Positions 1 through 8,325 are shown, counted from the stretch's first letter. The stretch is 64,000 nucleotides of DNA from Sulfitobacter sp. JL08 (GCF_003352045.1 NZ_CP025815.1:186001-250000), one strand, 5' to 3'. Notes: generated by a model not told the origin, from the sequence alone. Made by a program: numbers and translations.

Positions 1-1
1 A

Positions 2-895
2 CAGGGTGGCCCGCCGGTATCGGCTGTCAGTTTTCAGGATGAAGAAGGGCGCTTTGGCACCTGCACCGGCAGCATGGTGTGGGCGGGCGCGATGCCCCTG
101 CACGAGGCCGACACTGTCACTGATCGTGACGGCATATCCTTTGCACAGGCCCGCGCCGCGATGCAGGGCAAGGCCGATACGTTCATCGCACCCGACCGGT
201 TTTCCGGCTTTGTCGAACTGCATATCGAACAGGGCCCGACGCTGGATGCCGCTGGCGAACAGATTGGCGTTGTCACCGACATTGTCGGCATCCGGCAAAA
301 CCATATCACCTTTGAAGGCCAGCAGAACCACGCCGGCACCACGCCAATGGCGGCGCGGCGCGATGCGTTTCAGGCGGTGTCTGCGTTCAACACCCTGCTG
401 AACGACCGTTTGCGCAATATCGTCACCCCTCAAACCGTCTGGACGATCGGCCATGTCAGCCTGACGCCCAATGCCCCGTCCATCGTGCCGGGCAAGGCGG
501 TGTTTTCCATGCAGTGGCGCGATGGCGATCTGGATCGGCTGGACCGGATGGAAGAGGTGATCAACGACGTTGCAACGCAGATCGCATCAGATTTCGGCAT
601 GGCAATGACCAATGTGCCGCGTCCCGCCATGGTGCCTGTCGCGATGGACAAGACCCTGCGTACCGCGCTGGAAAACGGCGCCATCGCGATCGCACCGGGG
701 CGCTGGCGCACCATGCCGTCGGGCGCGCTGCATGACGCGACCAACGTGTCCTCTGTGCTGCCCGCCGCTATGCTGTTTGTTCCGTCTATCAACGGCATCA
801 GCCACGCGTTCGAAGAAGACACGCACGAAGCCGATCTGATCGCCGGTCTGCAAGTTCTGGATCATGCGGTACAGGCACTGGGCGCAAGGTTGTGA
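2..895 (+). CDS. N-carbamoyl-L-amino-acid hydrolase / beta-ureidopropionase family (M20), 5' end missing
   Basis: The reading frame is open from the first bases of the window, so the N-terminal part of the gene lies outside; about 297 residues are visible. It is an M20-type zinc amidohydrolase that removes the carbamoyl group from N-carbamoyl amino acids or beta-ureidopropionate, or acts on allantoate, in the cytoplasm. Visible family marks are HIEQGPTLD, the dimerisation-domain segment NHAGTTPM, and the C-terminal SGALHDA block that carries a metal/substrate histidine. The end DTHEADL is also typical. Substrate cannot be told apart within this family (hydantoin, pyrimidine or purine breakdown). 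The gene ends 218 bp before the next start, with no clear terminator. Confidence 0.85.
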   Translation, partial: QGGPPVSAVSFQDEEGRFGTCTGSMVWAGAMPLHEADTVTDRDGISFAQARAAMQGKADTFIAPDRFSGFVELHIEQGPTLDAAGEQIGVVTDIVGIRQNHITFEGQQNHAGTTPMAARRDAFQAVSAFNTLLNDRLRNIVTPQTVWTIGHVSLTPNAPSIVPGKAVFSMQWRDGDLDRLDRMEEVINDVATQIASDFGMAMTNVPRPAMVPVAMDKTLRTALENGAIAIAPGRWRTMPSGALHDATNVSSVLPAAMLFVPSINGISHAFEEDTHEADLIAGLQVLDHAVQALGARL

Positions 896-1113
896 ATTCG
901 GTGATGCCGGACATCCGCGCCCCGCACCATTGCACATAAGACTTCGGTGGCTTGTGTCATGGGTGCAAAAACACAATAAGGTCAATCCAGACAGCGCAAG
1001 ACCGAAGAACCCCGCAGTTGCGTTTTCAGAAGGGTTCGGGCGGGGCAGCGCGCGCACAAATGACAGGTATCGGTAGCGGGTGCGCCCGGATCCGGTGAAC
1101 AGGGACAAGCCGA

Positions 1114-3021
1114 GTGTTCAGAACGGATATCGAAGGTCTTCGCGGCGTCGCGGTTCTTGCGGTTGTGGTACACCACATGAACGCATCTGCGCTGCCACAT
1201 GGCTATCTGGGCGTCGATATCTTCTTTGTGATTTCGGGCTACGTGATCACCGCATCCATCGCGTCATGGCCGTGGACAGATTTCGGGGCATCTGCGGCCC
1301 GCTTTTTCGGCCGCCGTTTCAAGCGGCTTGCGCCTGCCCTTGTCGTTTGCCTTGGTGTCACCACGGCGCTCAACTCTCTCGTTATTCAGGATATGGGCAG
1401 CTACATCGAAACCGGCTATTGGGCCGCGTTCGGTGCATCGAACATTTTCCTTTATCTGCAACAGGCCGACTATTTCGGAGCGTCGGTAGAACTGAACCCG
1501 TTTACCCACACATGGTCATTGGGCGTGGAAGAACAGTTTTATCTGTTGTTTCCCGTGCTGGCATGGCTTGCGCTGTCGCCGCGTTTCGGCGCAAGGCTGC
1601 ACGCGGTTCTGTTGCCGGGCGCAATTCTTCTGACGGTCTGTTCGCTGGCGGCTTTTGTCTGGGGCACGCATTACGCACCTAATGCTGCATTCTATCTGCT
1701 TCCCTTTCGGGCGTGGGAACTGGCCATCGGGGCCGGTGTTTTCATTCTGAACGCGCGTTTTGGCCGAACCGCCCCGTCGTGGATGCCGTCAGTTGCGATA
1801 CTGCTGGCGCTGGTCGCCGGTCTGGCGCTGCCGGCTGAAACGGACCGGTCAGTGCTGACCGCTTTGGCGGTCGGTTTTACCGCCCTGTTGCTGTGGGATA
1901 CTCGACCCGGTGGTGGCATCACGCTGCTTCTGGCAAACCGTCCGATCCGCTATTTCGGGCGCATCTCGTATTCGCTGTACCTGTGGCACTGGCCTGTGGT
2001 TGTTTTCGCGAAATGGTCTGTCGGGATCACCCTTATCACTGCGCCGGTTCTGATCGTCATCATGCTGGCGCTGGCATCGGCGTCTTACCGCTTTGTCGAA
2101 CAGCCGCTGCGCCATGCGGATTGGGGCGCCCGGCGCCGCACAGCCGCGCTCAAGGGATTGGCGGGATTTGTTGCCGGTCTGGTCATCCTGTCAGCTTTCG
2201 AAGGCGTTCTGAAAGAGCGGCTTTACATCGGCGATCCCGCCCCGCTGGAGCATCGCGGCTCGGAAAGTCTGCTGATCCCGCTGGCGGACGGGAACGGAAA
2301 CACCTGGCAAGGCGCGCCCTGCGTTATTGATACGGAAAGCCGCGTTGGCCAGCCGATCCGGATCGAAGATTGTACGTTCGGTGCGTTCCCGACAGCACAG
2401 CGCCGGGTGCTGGTGCTGGGAAATTCGTTCACTGCCGCCTTTTCGGGCACGTTTCAAAGGATCGCGGAGGCCGAGGATATGGCGATCACGCTCACGTCGT
2501 CCTGGGGCTCGCCCGCTGTTGCGCCCCTTGATGATGAGTATGACGGGCCATGGATAAACGAAAACCGGTATTACTGGACAGATGTTGTGCCCGATCTTGT
2601 CGGCACCCTGCGTGCCGGTGACATCGTGTTTCTGGCCAGTGATCTGGCCTATATTTTTTCCGTCAATGGCGCGCTGCCGCAGGATGCGCTGAACGATTAC
2701 ATCGCCGGAGTGAGCCACCTGTCCGCCGATCTGAATGCACGCGGAATAGGTCTGGCGATACTCGGCCCGATGCCGCTGGCTCGCGAAGCAAACTGCACCC
2801 CCGATACCGCCGTCAGCCAGTGGTTCGCCCCACAGGGCGGCCCCTGCCATTATTATTCAAGACAGGCCACGCTGGACCGTCTTGCCCCGCTGCAACAGGC
2901 ACAGCGCGAACTGGCGCAGGACAGCGGCATAATCCTTGTGGACTTGTTTGATTTCTTCTGCCCGGGACAGATTTGTACCTATGGCAGTCGCGATACCATC
3001 GTTCTTTATCGCGATGAATGA
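1114..3021 (+). CDS. OafA/YrhL-type acyltransferase with C-terminal SGNH domain, stop codon inside the DxxH motif
   Basis: An inner-membrane acyltransferase-3 protein (residues about 5-340, many membrane segments, catalytic-type histidines in VVVHH near residue 20) joined to a periplasmic SGNH/GDSL-like domain (GNSF block near residue 436). Such proteins O-acetylate surface polysaccharides or other envelope glycans. The start is GTG at 1114, giving the usual N-terminus with the GLRG motif. Oddity: the protein stops at TGA (3019-3021) just after YRDE. The same frame then runs on as SHPSLEAARAV... to TAG at 3088-3090. Without the TGA codon the sequence reads D-E-S-H, a perfect SGNH DxxH motif followed by the usual final helix. 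As written the product lacks its catalytic histidine. This may be a real 3-base insertion, a readthrough case, or an assembly error. Confidence 0.85.
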   Translation: MFRTDIEGLRGVAVLAVVVHHMNASALPHGYLGVDIFFVISGYVITASIASWPWTDFGASAARFFGRRFKRLAPALVVCLGVTTALNSLVIQDMGSYIETGYWAAFGASNIFLYLQQADYFGASVELNPFTHTWSLGVEEQFYLLFPVLAWLALSPRFGARLHAVLLPGAILLTVCSLAAFVWGTHYAPNAAFYLLPFRAWELAIGAGVFILNARFGRTAPSWMPSVAILLALVAGLALPAETDRSVLTALAVGFTALLLWDTRPGGGITLLLANRPIRYFGRISYSLYLWHWPVVVFAKWSVGITLITAPVLIVIMLALASASYRFVEQPLRHADWGARRRTAALKGLAGFVAGLVILSAFEGVLKERLYIGDPAPLEHRGSESLLIPLADGNGNTWQGAPCVIDTESRVGQPIRIEDCTFGAFPTAQRRVLVLGNSFTAAFSGTFQRIAEAEDMAITLTSSWGSPAVAPLDDEYDGPWINENRYYWTDVVPDLVGTLRAGDIVFLASDLAYIFSVNGALPQDALNDYIAGVSHLSADLNARGIGLAILGPMPLAREANCTPDTAVSQWFAPQGGPCHYYSRQATLDRLAPLQQAQRELAQDSGIILVDLFDFFCPGQICTYGSRDTIVLYRDE

Positions 3022-3090
3022 TCCCATCCGTCGCTGGAAGCCGCGCGTGCTGTTGCGCCGGATGTGTTCCGGCAACTCACCAGCCCCTAG
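3019..3090 (+). other. In-frame extension of the acyltransferase after the TGA stop
   Basis: After the TGA at 3019-3021, 22 sense codons continue in the same frame (S-H-P-S-L-E-A-A-R-A-V-A-P...) before TAG at 3088. They supply the missing catalytic His of the SGNH domain and a helix like those that end this family. The local sequence GATGAATGATCC fits a 3-base slippage duplication. Confidence 0.7.
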
Positions 3091-3130
3091 CATCGTTTCT
3101 CACACACGGGCGTTGATCGCATCCACCCCG

Positions 3131-3517
3131 TCAGCCCGCTGCATAACTCCCGTCCGGCTGATGGACTTCATCGCCTTGCAGGGCCGGGGAAAATACGCAG
3201 ATCAGGCGTACCGTTTCGTCACCGATCACGCGAACCTCGTGTTTGTCGTGGGCGTTCGGCGCATAAAGCACACCGGGCCTGATGCGATGCGTTACGCCGC
3301 TGTCTGTTTCGGTCACTTCCGCTTCGCCCGACAGGCAGTAGCAGGCTTCGATGTGGTTCTTATAATGAAGTTTCAGCACCGCGCCGGGCAGGATTTTGGT
3401 ATCGGTCATGGAAAACCCCATGCCGTCGGATTTCACCAGCAGCCGCAAACTTTCCCACCCCGGTCCGCGCGCATCGCGCGGGGTGGATAGCAGGGCATTT
3501 CTATCAGCGATAATCAT
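3131..3517 (-). CDS. EctC-like cupin (solo L-ectoine synthase homologue)
   Basis: A 128-residue cupin close to ectoine synthase, which closes N-gamma-acetyl-diaminobutyrate into ectoine. Typical EctC segments are present in order: LLVKSDGMGFS, the metal-site region HYKNHIEACYCLSGEAEV, the RPGVLYAP segment, HDKHEVR, and the end region GDEVHQPDGSY. A GGAG ribosome site precedes the ATG at 3517. There is no ectA, ectB or ectD beside it, so it is an orphan copy. Either it uses N-acetyl-diaminobutyrate made elsewhere or scavenged, or it works on another substrate. VFSPAL replaces the more usual VFNPPL, a small divergence in the substrate-side strand. Confidence 0.75.
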   Translation of the reverse strand: MIIADRNALLSTPRDARGPGWESLRLLVKSDGMGFSMTDTKILPGAVLKLHYKNHIEACYCLSGEAEVTETDSGVTHRIRPGVLYAPNAHDKHEVRVIGDETVRLICVFSPALQGDEVHQPDGSYAAG

Positions 3518-3692
3518 GTCGGTTCTCCGGCTAAAATGGTGCGGTCAGGGTGCACGGGACGCATAAAACCGCGCCATGCGCAGTCTAGGCCCAGCGCGAG
3601 TAAACCGCCAATTGAAAACCCCACATGTCGGGACATGCGCGCAGGTCACACAAGGAAGTACCGATCAAATCCGACCGGCTGCGAAAGGGTGT

Positions 3693-4568
3693 TTACCCGT
3701 CTTTTCCGTACCGCGCGCGCCGCAACCTGCGCCGCAGCCGAAAGCGCAGCCGCTGCCACGGGGTGTATTCGTCGGGAAACCGGTGAAGGTTTGCGGGCAG
3801 AAGCTGCAAACTTTTCGGACCATGTTGCATGCCGTGCCACAGCGCCTTGACGGGGCCGGTTGAAAGAATCTCTCCGTTGTATCCTGCAAAGACATAGCTG
3901 ACGTGTTTGTCTTCTGAACGAAGCTGTTCAAGTGTCGGTTTGTCGTTGCCAATCACGGCGTCGGACAGGGCGGATTCGACGAAGATCAGGTTCACGTCTG
4001 TCGCAGCGACCAGGTCATAACCCTTCTGCCCGGCAAGATCGCAAAGGGCGCGTGCGCTGTTGCCATGACGGATCGAGAAATCGGCGGGCTGTACATAAGA
4101 AACGCAGTTCGGAATCGTGGGGTTGAACTCGATACAGACGATCTTGGGCCGATAGGTTTCGATTGAATTCCAGACGTGCCAGTCACAGCTGTCGATGTCG
4201 ATCGAAAGTACGTCAAAATCCTGCGGGATCGGTGTTTCCGCCAGAATGGTTTCCAGCCGTCCTTCGCCGGACAGCGACACCCAGCGGCAGAACTTGAGCA
4301 CACGGTCCTCGGGTAAATTGCGCTGCAGTTCCTTGAAACGGTCCGCGTCTCCTTCGACAAGGACTGCGGAATAGCCGTTTTCACGGATCAGTTTGCAGGT
4401 GTTGGAAAGATAAACGCCATCCCACGCGCCAAACTCGACGCACCATTTATTAAGCGCGGTTGATCGTGAAATCCGCGACAGGCACTCTTCGAGTATCCCG
4501 TCTTCACCATATTGCGAATAGGTGTTGCTGCCGAACTCGGACAAGGCTTTTTCGACGGTCGCATTCAT
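3693..4568 (-). CDS. FkbM-like methyltransferase-fold protein
   Basis: A 291-residue soluble protein with the marks of the FkbM-type Rossmann family: SQYGEDGI at residues 18-25, a glycine-containing motif I (VEFGAWDGVYLSNT, near 45-58), an acidic residue after the next strand (VLVEGDAD), and VLSIDIDSCDWHVW near 120. FkbM-type proteins are mostly SAM-dependent O-methyltransferases acting on glycans or natural products, but many members of this subgroup have no assigned activity. The C-terminus is very basic (RLRFRLRRRLRRARY), which could bind membrane or nucleic acid. Its neighbours are not glycan operons except for the O-acyltransferase 1.7 kb upstream. Function is unassigned. Confidence 0.6.
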   Translation of the reverse strand: MNATVEKALSEFGSNTYSQYGEDGILEECLSRISRSTALNKWCVEFGAWDGVYLSNTCKLIRENGYSAVLVEGDADRFKELQRNLPEDRVLKFCRWVSLSGEGRLETILAETPIPQDFDVLSIDIDSCDWHVWNSIETYRPKIVCIEFNPTIPNCVSYVQPADFSIRHGNSARALCDLAGQKGYDLVAATDVNLIFVESALSDAVIGNDKPTLEQLRSEDKHVSYVFAGYNGEILSTGPVKALWHGMQHGPKSLQLLPANLHRFPDEYTPWQRLRFRLRRRLRRARYGKDG

Positions 4569-4712
4569 GTTCTGGGCCCCCGGTTTCGAACGGGTTTTTC
4601 CTATACGCGAAACCGGACAATATCAAATTCCGTGTCCCGGCTGATGGACGGGTTGCCGATGCGCGACGAAAACGGGCGAGTGATGGGCATTTGCGTATCG
4701 CGGCGTGCAGCC

Positions 4713-5270
4713 TCAATGCGCCTTGATGATCCTTGCGGCGATTTCTTTGGCTTCTTGGGCAGGGGCCGGATCATGGGACATGGCGGCGATCACGATCGCA
4801 CCTTCCTTGAGTATCAGCAGTTGGCGCGCGATTGCCCGCGGGTTTGGCAGACCAGCGGATTTTGCCAGTGCCGCGAAATGATCGACAAGAAGTTCCTTGT
4901 GGGCATATGACTGTTTGTTGATGGCATCGTCCTTGTTCTGGTACTCGGCGCTGGCCTTGATGAACATGCAGCCCTGAAACCCGTCAGCGACAAACCATTC
5001 GCCCAGAACGTCAAACATGGCCAGCAACTGGCCCTCGGGCGTATCGGCAAGGTCTTCCATGCGGCGGAAGTACCAGTTTCGAAAGTTTTCATCCCGCAGG
5101 CGCAGCACCGCAAGGATCAGTTCTTCCTTGGTGCGAAAGTGTTTGTAGATCGACGTTTTCGACACGCCGGTTTCCTTCGCGACCAGATCCATGCCGGTTG
5201 CGTTGAACCCGTTCCGGTAAAACAGGGTCAACGCTCCGCGAATCAGGTCTGCGCGTTTGCTTTGGCTCAT
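4713..5270 (-). CDS. TetR/AcrR family transcriptional regulator
   Basis: A 185-residue repressor with an N-terminal TetR helix-turn-helix (residues about 5-50, GVSKTSIYKHFRTKEEL) and a C-terminal ligand/dimerisation domain of the type seen in small TetR proteins (GCMFIKASAEY). It is divergent from the peptide-PNPOx-hydrolase-PhzF gene set. A palindrome TACTGATCTGTA lies 17 bp upstream of its start, and two related copies lie before the divergent genes. It therefore probably represses both itself and that set until an unknown, perhaps electrophilic or oxidised, compound is bound. The ligand is unknown. Confidence 0.85.
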   Translation of the reverse strand: MSQSKRADLIRGALTLFYRNGFNATGMDLVAKETGVSKTSIYKHFRTKEELILAVLRLRDENFRNWYFRRMEDLADTPEGQLLAMFDVLGEWFVADGFQGCMFIKASAEYQNKDDAINKQSYAHKELLVDHFAALAKSAGLPNPRAIARQLLILKEGAIVIAAMSHDPAPAQEAKEIAARIIKAH

Positions 5271-5286
5271 TCAGGCACCTTTGGCT

Positions 5287-5298
5287 TACTGATCTGTA
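5287..5298. promoter_or_regulatory. Predicted TetR operator, site A (TACTGATCTGTA)
   Basis: A perfect TAC-N-GATC-N-GTA palindrome 17-28 bp upstream of the TetR start codon. This position fits autorepression. The same core recurs at 5419-5430 and 5448-5459. That the TetR protein binds here is inferred from position and recurrence. Confidence 0.55.
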
Positions 5299-5413
5299 CA
5301 TAACATTTCCCTTCACAGTCTCAAGAAGAATCACGTTTTACCGATGGTTTAGGCCGAGTTTTCGCCGCGTATAAGGAGGCGTGATGTCGGTTATCAAAAG
5401 CTTTTCCTTGAAA

Positions 5414-5459
5414 ACATTAACCGACCAGTACATGTTGATGAAACATTAACCGATCTGTA
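5414..5459. promoter_or_regulatory. Tandem predicted TetR operators, sites B and C
   Basis: Two direct 17-bp copies, ACATTAACCGACCAGTA (5414-5430) and ACATTAACCGATCTGTA (5443-5459), start 29 bp apart and differ at two bases. The AAC-N-GAYC-N-GTA cores match site A near the TetR gene. They sit 20-65 bp before the first divergent gene, where repressor binding would block transcription. A weaker look-alike (TTTACCGATGGTTTAGG) is near 5336. Confidence 0.55.
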
Positions 5460-5478
5460 AACCTTAGTGGAGAAACCT

Positions 5479-5640
5479 ATGAACGTCTTGTCCCCACATT
5501 TTAAGACACGCTTGTCCTTCCTTGCTCTGGCCGCATCCATGGCCCTCAGTCTGGCCTCTGCCGCACTGGCGCTGGGCGGTGCGCCCGATCCCGGTTTTGA
5601 CATGACCCTTGGCAACATCGCCCTGCTGGAGGCGCGCTGA
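5479..5640 (+). CDS. Short exported peptide, first gene of the TetR-controlled set
   Basis: A 53-residue ORF starting at ATG 5479 with a GGAG ribosome site (AGTGGAGAAACCT). Residues 1-11 are basic, followed by a hydrophobic stretch of about 20 residues (LSFLALAASMALSLASAALA) and a short polar tail ending NIALLEAR. This looks like a Sec signal peptide with a mature part of only about 20 residues, or a small membrane peptide. It lies directly downstream of the two tandem operators and 56 bp before the next gene. No homologue is recognised. It may be a real microprotein or a leader ORF. Confidence 0.5.
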   Translation: MNVLSPHFKTRLSFLALAASMALSLASAALALGGAPDPGFDMTLGNIALLEAR

Positions 5641-5696
5641 CCCCGCCCCACCGAACATCCGGGTCTGAAAGACCTGAACCTTTGAAGGAATAAACC

Positions 5697-6329
5697 ATGG
5701 CTATTGCATTTGCAGACATCGCGTTCACCCCATCCGTCCTGCGCACTCAGGAACAGAACGGATCTGGTCGCTATGCCGGGTTCCTGTCCGAAACACGCAG
5801 TGGCGGCGACCGGTTGGGCGAAGGCGAACGCGCCTTTATCGAGGCGCGCGACGGCTTTTATCAGGCCACTGCTTCCTCGACCGGCTGGCCTTATGTCCAG
5901 TTCCGCGGCGGACCGGCGGGGTTTGTCAGGGTTCTTGATGACCAGACGATTGCCTATGCGGACCTGCGCGGGAACCGTCAGTATATTTCGACAGGAAACC
6001 TGTCTGACAACGATCGTGTTTCCCTGATCCTGATGGATTACCCGAACGCCCGGCGGCTCAAGATTTGGGGGCGGGCGGAAATCACCAACATGGACGCAGA
6101 CGCCTTTGATCTCGCACCCGCCGGCACGCCCGCCGAACGGCTGGTTAAGATCAGCGTCAAGGCGTTTGACTGGAACTGCCCCCAACACATCCCCCGCCGC
6201 TTCACAAGCGAAGAGGCAGGCGACGAGATCGCGGCATTGCGCCGCGAAAACGAGGCCCTCAGGGCCGAAACCAGTGCTCTGCGCCGCTCTGTTCTGCGGT
6301 CAGAGTCCCCGCTGCCCAAAAGCCGCTGA
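5697..6329 (+). CDS. Pyridoxamine 5'-phosphate oxidase-like flavin/F420-type split-barrel protein
   Basis: A 210-residue protein with a PNPOx-like split barrel in residues about 25-170 (IEARDGFYQATASSTGWPYVQFRGGP, LDDQTIAYADLRGNRQY, LIWGRAE-like strand). Members of this broad family bind FMN or F420 and reduce or oxidise small molecules; few are true PNP oxidases. The segment FDWNCPQHIPRRFT is typical of the subgroup. The C-terminal 35 residues form a short coiled coil (EEAGDEIAALRRENEALRAE), suggesting dimer or partner binding. It is the second gene of the TetR-controlled set. The start is ATG 5697 after AAGGAATAAACC. Confidence 0.8.
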   Translation: MAIAFADIAFTPSVLRTQEQNGSGRYAGFLSETRSGGDRLGEGERAFIEARDGFYQATASSTGWPYVQFRGGPAGFVRVLDDQTIAYADLRGNRQYISTGNLSDNDRVSLILMDYPNARRLKIWGRAEITNMDADAFDLAPAGTPAERLVKISVKAFDWNCPQHIPRRFTSEEAGDEIAALRRENEALRAETSALRRSVLRSESPLPKSR

Positions 6330-6357
6330 ACCGCGGCCCATGACAAGGATTGAACCC

Positions 6358-7320
6358 ATGAAAAACCAGATGATCCACACCACGCTTGCCGCGTTTCTTG
6401 CCGGCGCTTCATTTTTGCCGGTCACCCTGCCAAATCTGGCAGCCGCAGCTGAAAGCCCCTTTGCGGTTCGCATGAACACAATGGAAATCGACGGGCTGAC
6501 CATCGCCTATCGCGAAGCGGGCGATCCATCGAACCCGACTGTCCTGTTGCTGCACGGTTTCCCGACATCGTCGCATATGTTTCGCGAACTGATCCCTGAA
6601 TTGGCCGGGAAATACCATGTCATCGCGCCGGATTATCCTGGCTTTGGTGCTTCTGATATGCCGGACGTGAAAGACTATGACTACAGTTTCGCAAATGCCG
6701 CCGATGTGGTTACCAAGCTGATCGAAGCCAGGGGGGTCACAGATTACGCGGTCTACCTGATGGATTACGGCGCGCCGGTGGGATACCGGATGTTCGCCGC
6801 AGATCCTGCGCGGGTCACCGGGTTTATCATCCAGAACGGAAATGCCTACGAAGAAGGTTTGCGCGAATTCTGGGATCCGATCAAAACCTATTGGGCAGAA
6901 CCCAGCGCCGAAAACGGTGATGCCCTGCGCGCATTCCTGACCCTTGATGCCACGATCTGGCAGTTCACGCACGGTGTCGGGGATGTGTCCAAGGTCAACC
7001 CCGACAATTACTGGCACGTGCAGTACCTATTGGACCGTCCGGGAAATCAGGAAGTGCAGCTTGAGATGTTTCTTGATTACGGTACCAATGTTTCCGAATA
7101 TCCGAAATGGCAGGCGCTGTTTCGGGAACACCAGCCGCCTGCATTGATTGTCTGGGGTCAGAACGATCATATCTTTCCGGCACAAGGCGCCCATCCCTAC
7201 AAGCAGGACCTGACCGATGTGGAATTTCACCTGCTGGATACCGGTCACTTTGCGCTGGAGGAATACGGCGAAGTGATCGCGGACGAGATGACCGATTTTC
7301 TGGACCGTATCCACGACTGA
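6358..7320 (+). CDS. Exported alpha/beta-hydrolase of the haloalkane dehalogenase/epoxide hydrolase type
   Basis: The chosen start is ATG 6358, because it begins a clear Sec signal peptide (residues 1-31, ending LAAAAES). The product is 320 residues. HGFPTSSHMFR gives the oxyanion loop. The nucleophile elbow reads MDYGAPVG with Asp136 in place of serine, as in haloalkane dehalogenases and epoxide hydrolases. The other catalytic residues fit: Asp270 in WGQNDHIF and His297 in DTGHFALEE. It would act in the periplasm, which is unusual for this Asp-nucleophile class. It lies 28 bp after the PNPOx-like gene and before PhzF, in the same TetR-controlled set. The likely role is detoxification of a halogenated or epoxidised compound; the substrate is unknown. 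Confidence 0.8.
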   Translation: MKNQMIHTTLAAFLAGASFLPVTLPNLAAAAESPFAVRMNTMEIDGLTIAYREAGDPSNPTVLLLHGFPTSSHMFRELIPELAGKYHVIAPDYPGFGASDMPDVKDYDYSFANAADVVTKLIEARGVTDYAVYLMDYGAPVGYRMFAADPARVTGFIIQNGNAYEEGLREFWDPIKTYWAEPSAENGDALRAFLTLDATIWQFTHGVGDVSKVNPDNYWHVQYLLDRPGNQEVQLEMFLDYGTNVSEYPKWQALFREHQPPALIVWGQNDHIFPAQGAHPYKQDLTDVEFHLLDTGHFALEEYGEVIADEMTDFLDRIHD

Positions 7321-7413
7321 TCAGACCGGATTGCCGCGCCGTCCTGCTTCGGGCGTGGCAATCCCCGCCTCATGTAAAAGCCGGATCAGGCCGGCGCGTC
7401 GAAAGGACCCGTT

Positions 7414-8256
7414 ATGTTTGAACCAGATATCCACCGCATTGCCGCTTTCTCGGACGGGACAAGGGGCGGAAACCCCGCCGGAGTTGTCGTTGCTGACACC
7501 ATGCCGGATGCCGAACAGATGCAGCGCATTGCCGCCGAAGTTGGCTATTCCGAAACCGTATTCGCTGCGCCCAACAGGGACGGCTGGCACGTGCGCTACT
7601 TTTCCCCCTCGGCCGAAGTTGCCTTTTGCGGGCATGCAACCATCGCCCTTGGAAATGTCCTTGCCGATCAAATAGGTGCCGGGGTTTTTCCTTTAACGCT
7701 CGGCACAGGGCAGATCACGGTTGAGGCGAAGCGCGACAAGGACGGCATGTCTGCCATCCTGACGTCGCCCCCGACAAAAAGTGGCAGGGCCGACCCCCGG
7801 CTTGTTACACAGGCGCTTGATCTATTCTCGCTCTCGCCCGGCGATCTTGATCCTTTCATTCCCGCCGGTCTTGCCAATGCGGGAAACGATCACCTGATCC
7901 TGCTTTTGAAAGACCGCCAGACCCTGTCGCGGATGCGCTATGATCTGGCAGAAGGGGCGGATTTGATGACGCAGCATGGCCTGACCACGATCAGCCTGCT
8001 TTGGGCTGAAACGCCCCGCCTGTTTCACAGCCGCAATGCCTTTGCCATCGGCGGCGTTCTGGAAGATCCGGCGACCGGTGCCGCCGCAGCGGCCCTGTCG
8101 GGCTATCTGCGCGATCTGGGGTGGCCTCATGGGGGATCGATTGACATTGTTCAGGGCGAAGATATGGGCGCGCGTTCGCTCTTGCACGCTGAAATCGGCC
8201 CGCAGGCGGGTGCGGGTATCCGGGTTTCGGGAACCACCCGCCTGATTGACGCCTAA
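7414..8256 (+). CDS. PhzF family isomerase
   Basis: A 280-residue protein of the PhzF/diaminopimelate-epimerase fold. Typical marks are GGNPAGVV near the N-terminus, the catalytic-glutamate loop GYSETVF near residue 45, FSPSAEVAFCGHAT near residue 70, and the second-domain loop EDPATGAAAAALSGYL near 215. PhzF proper isomerises dihydro-3-hydroxyanthranilate, but most homologues outside phenazine clusters have no known substrate. There is no other phenazine gene here. It follows the exported hydrolase by 93 bp and probably belongs to the same TetR-controlled transcript. Confidence 0.85.
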   Translation: MFEPDIHRIAAFSDGTRGGNPAGVVVADTMPDAEQMQRIAAEVGYSETVFAAPNRDGWHVRYFSPSAEVAFCGHATIALGNVLADQIGAGVFPLTLGTGQITVEAKRDKDGMSAILTSPPTKSGRADPRLVTQALDLFSLSPGDLDPFIPAGLANAGNDHLILLLKDRQTLSRMRYDLAEGADLMTQHGLTTISLLWAETPRLFHSRNAFAIGGVLEDPATGAAAAALSGYLRDLGWPHGGSIDIVQGEDMGARSLLHAEIGPQAGAGIRVSGTTRLIDA

Positions 8257-8325
8257 GGGTATTCCCCTGTCCGGCCACCCCACCGCAAACAGCGCCAAGT
8301 CGCATGCGGTTGGGTGATTTGAACC

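Noticed and set aside
3019-3021. Selenocysteine recoding of the TGA in the acyltransferase
   Set aside because: No SGNH acyltransferase is known to use selenocysteine, the TGA falls between rather than at catalytic residues, and no convincing hairpin directly follows. A 3-base insertion is simpler.
7414-8256. Phenazine biosynthesis
   Set aside because: PhzF-like proteins are widespread outside phenazine clusters, and no other phz gene is present.
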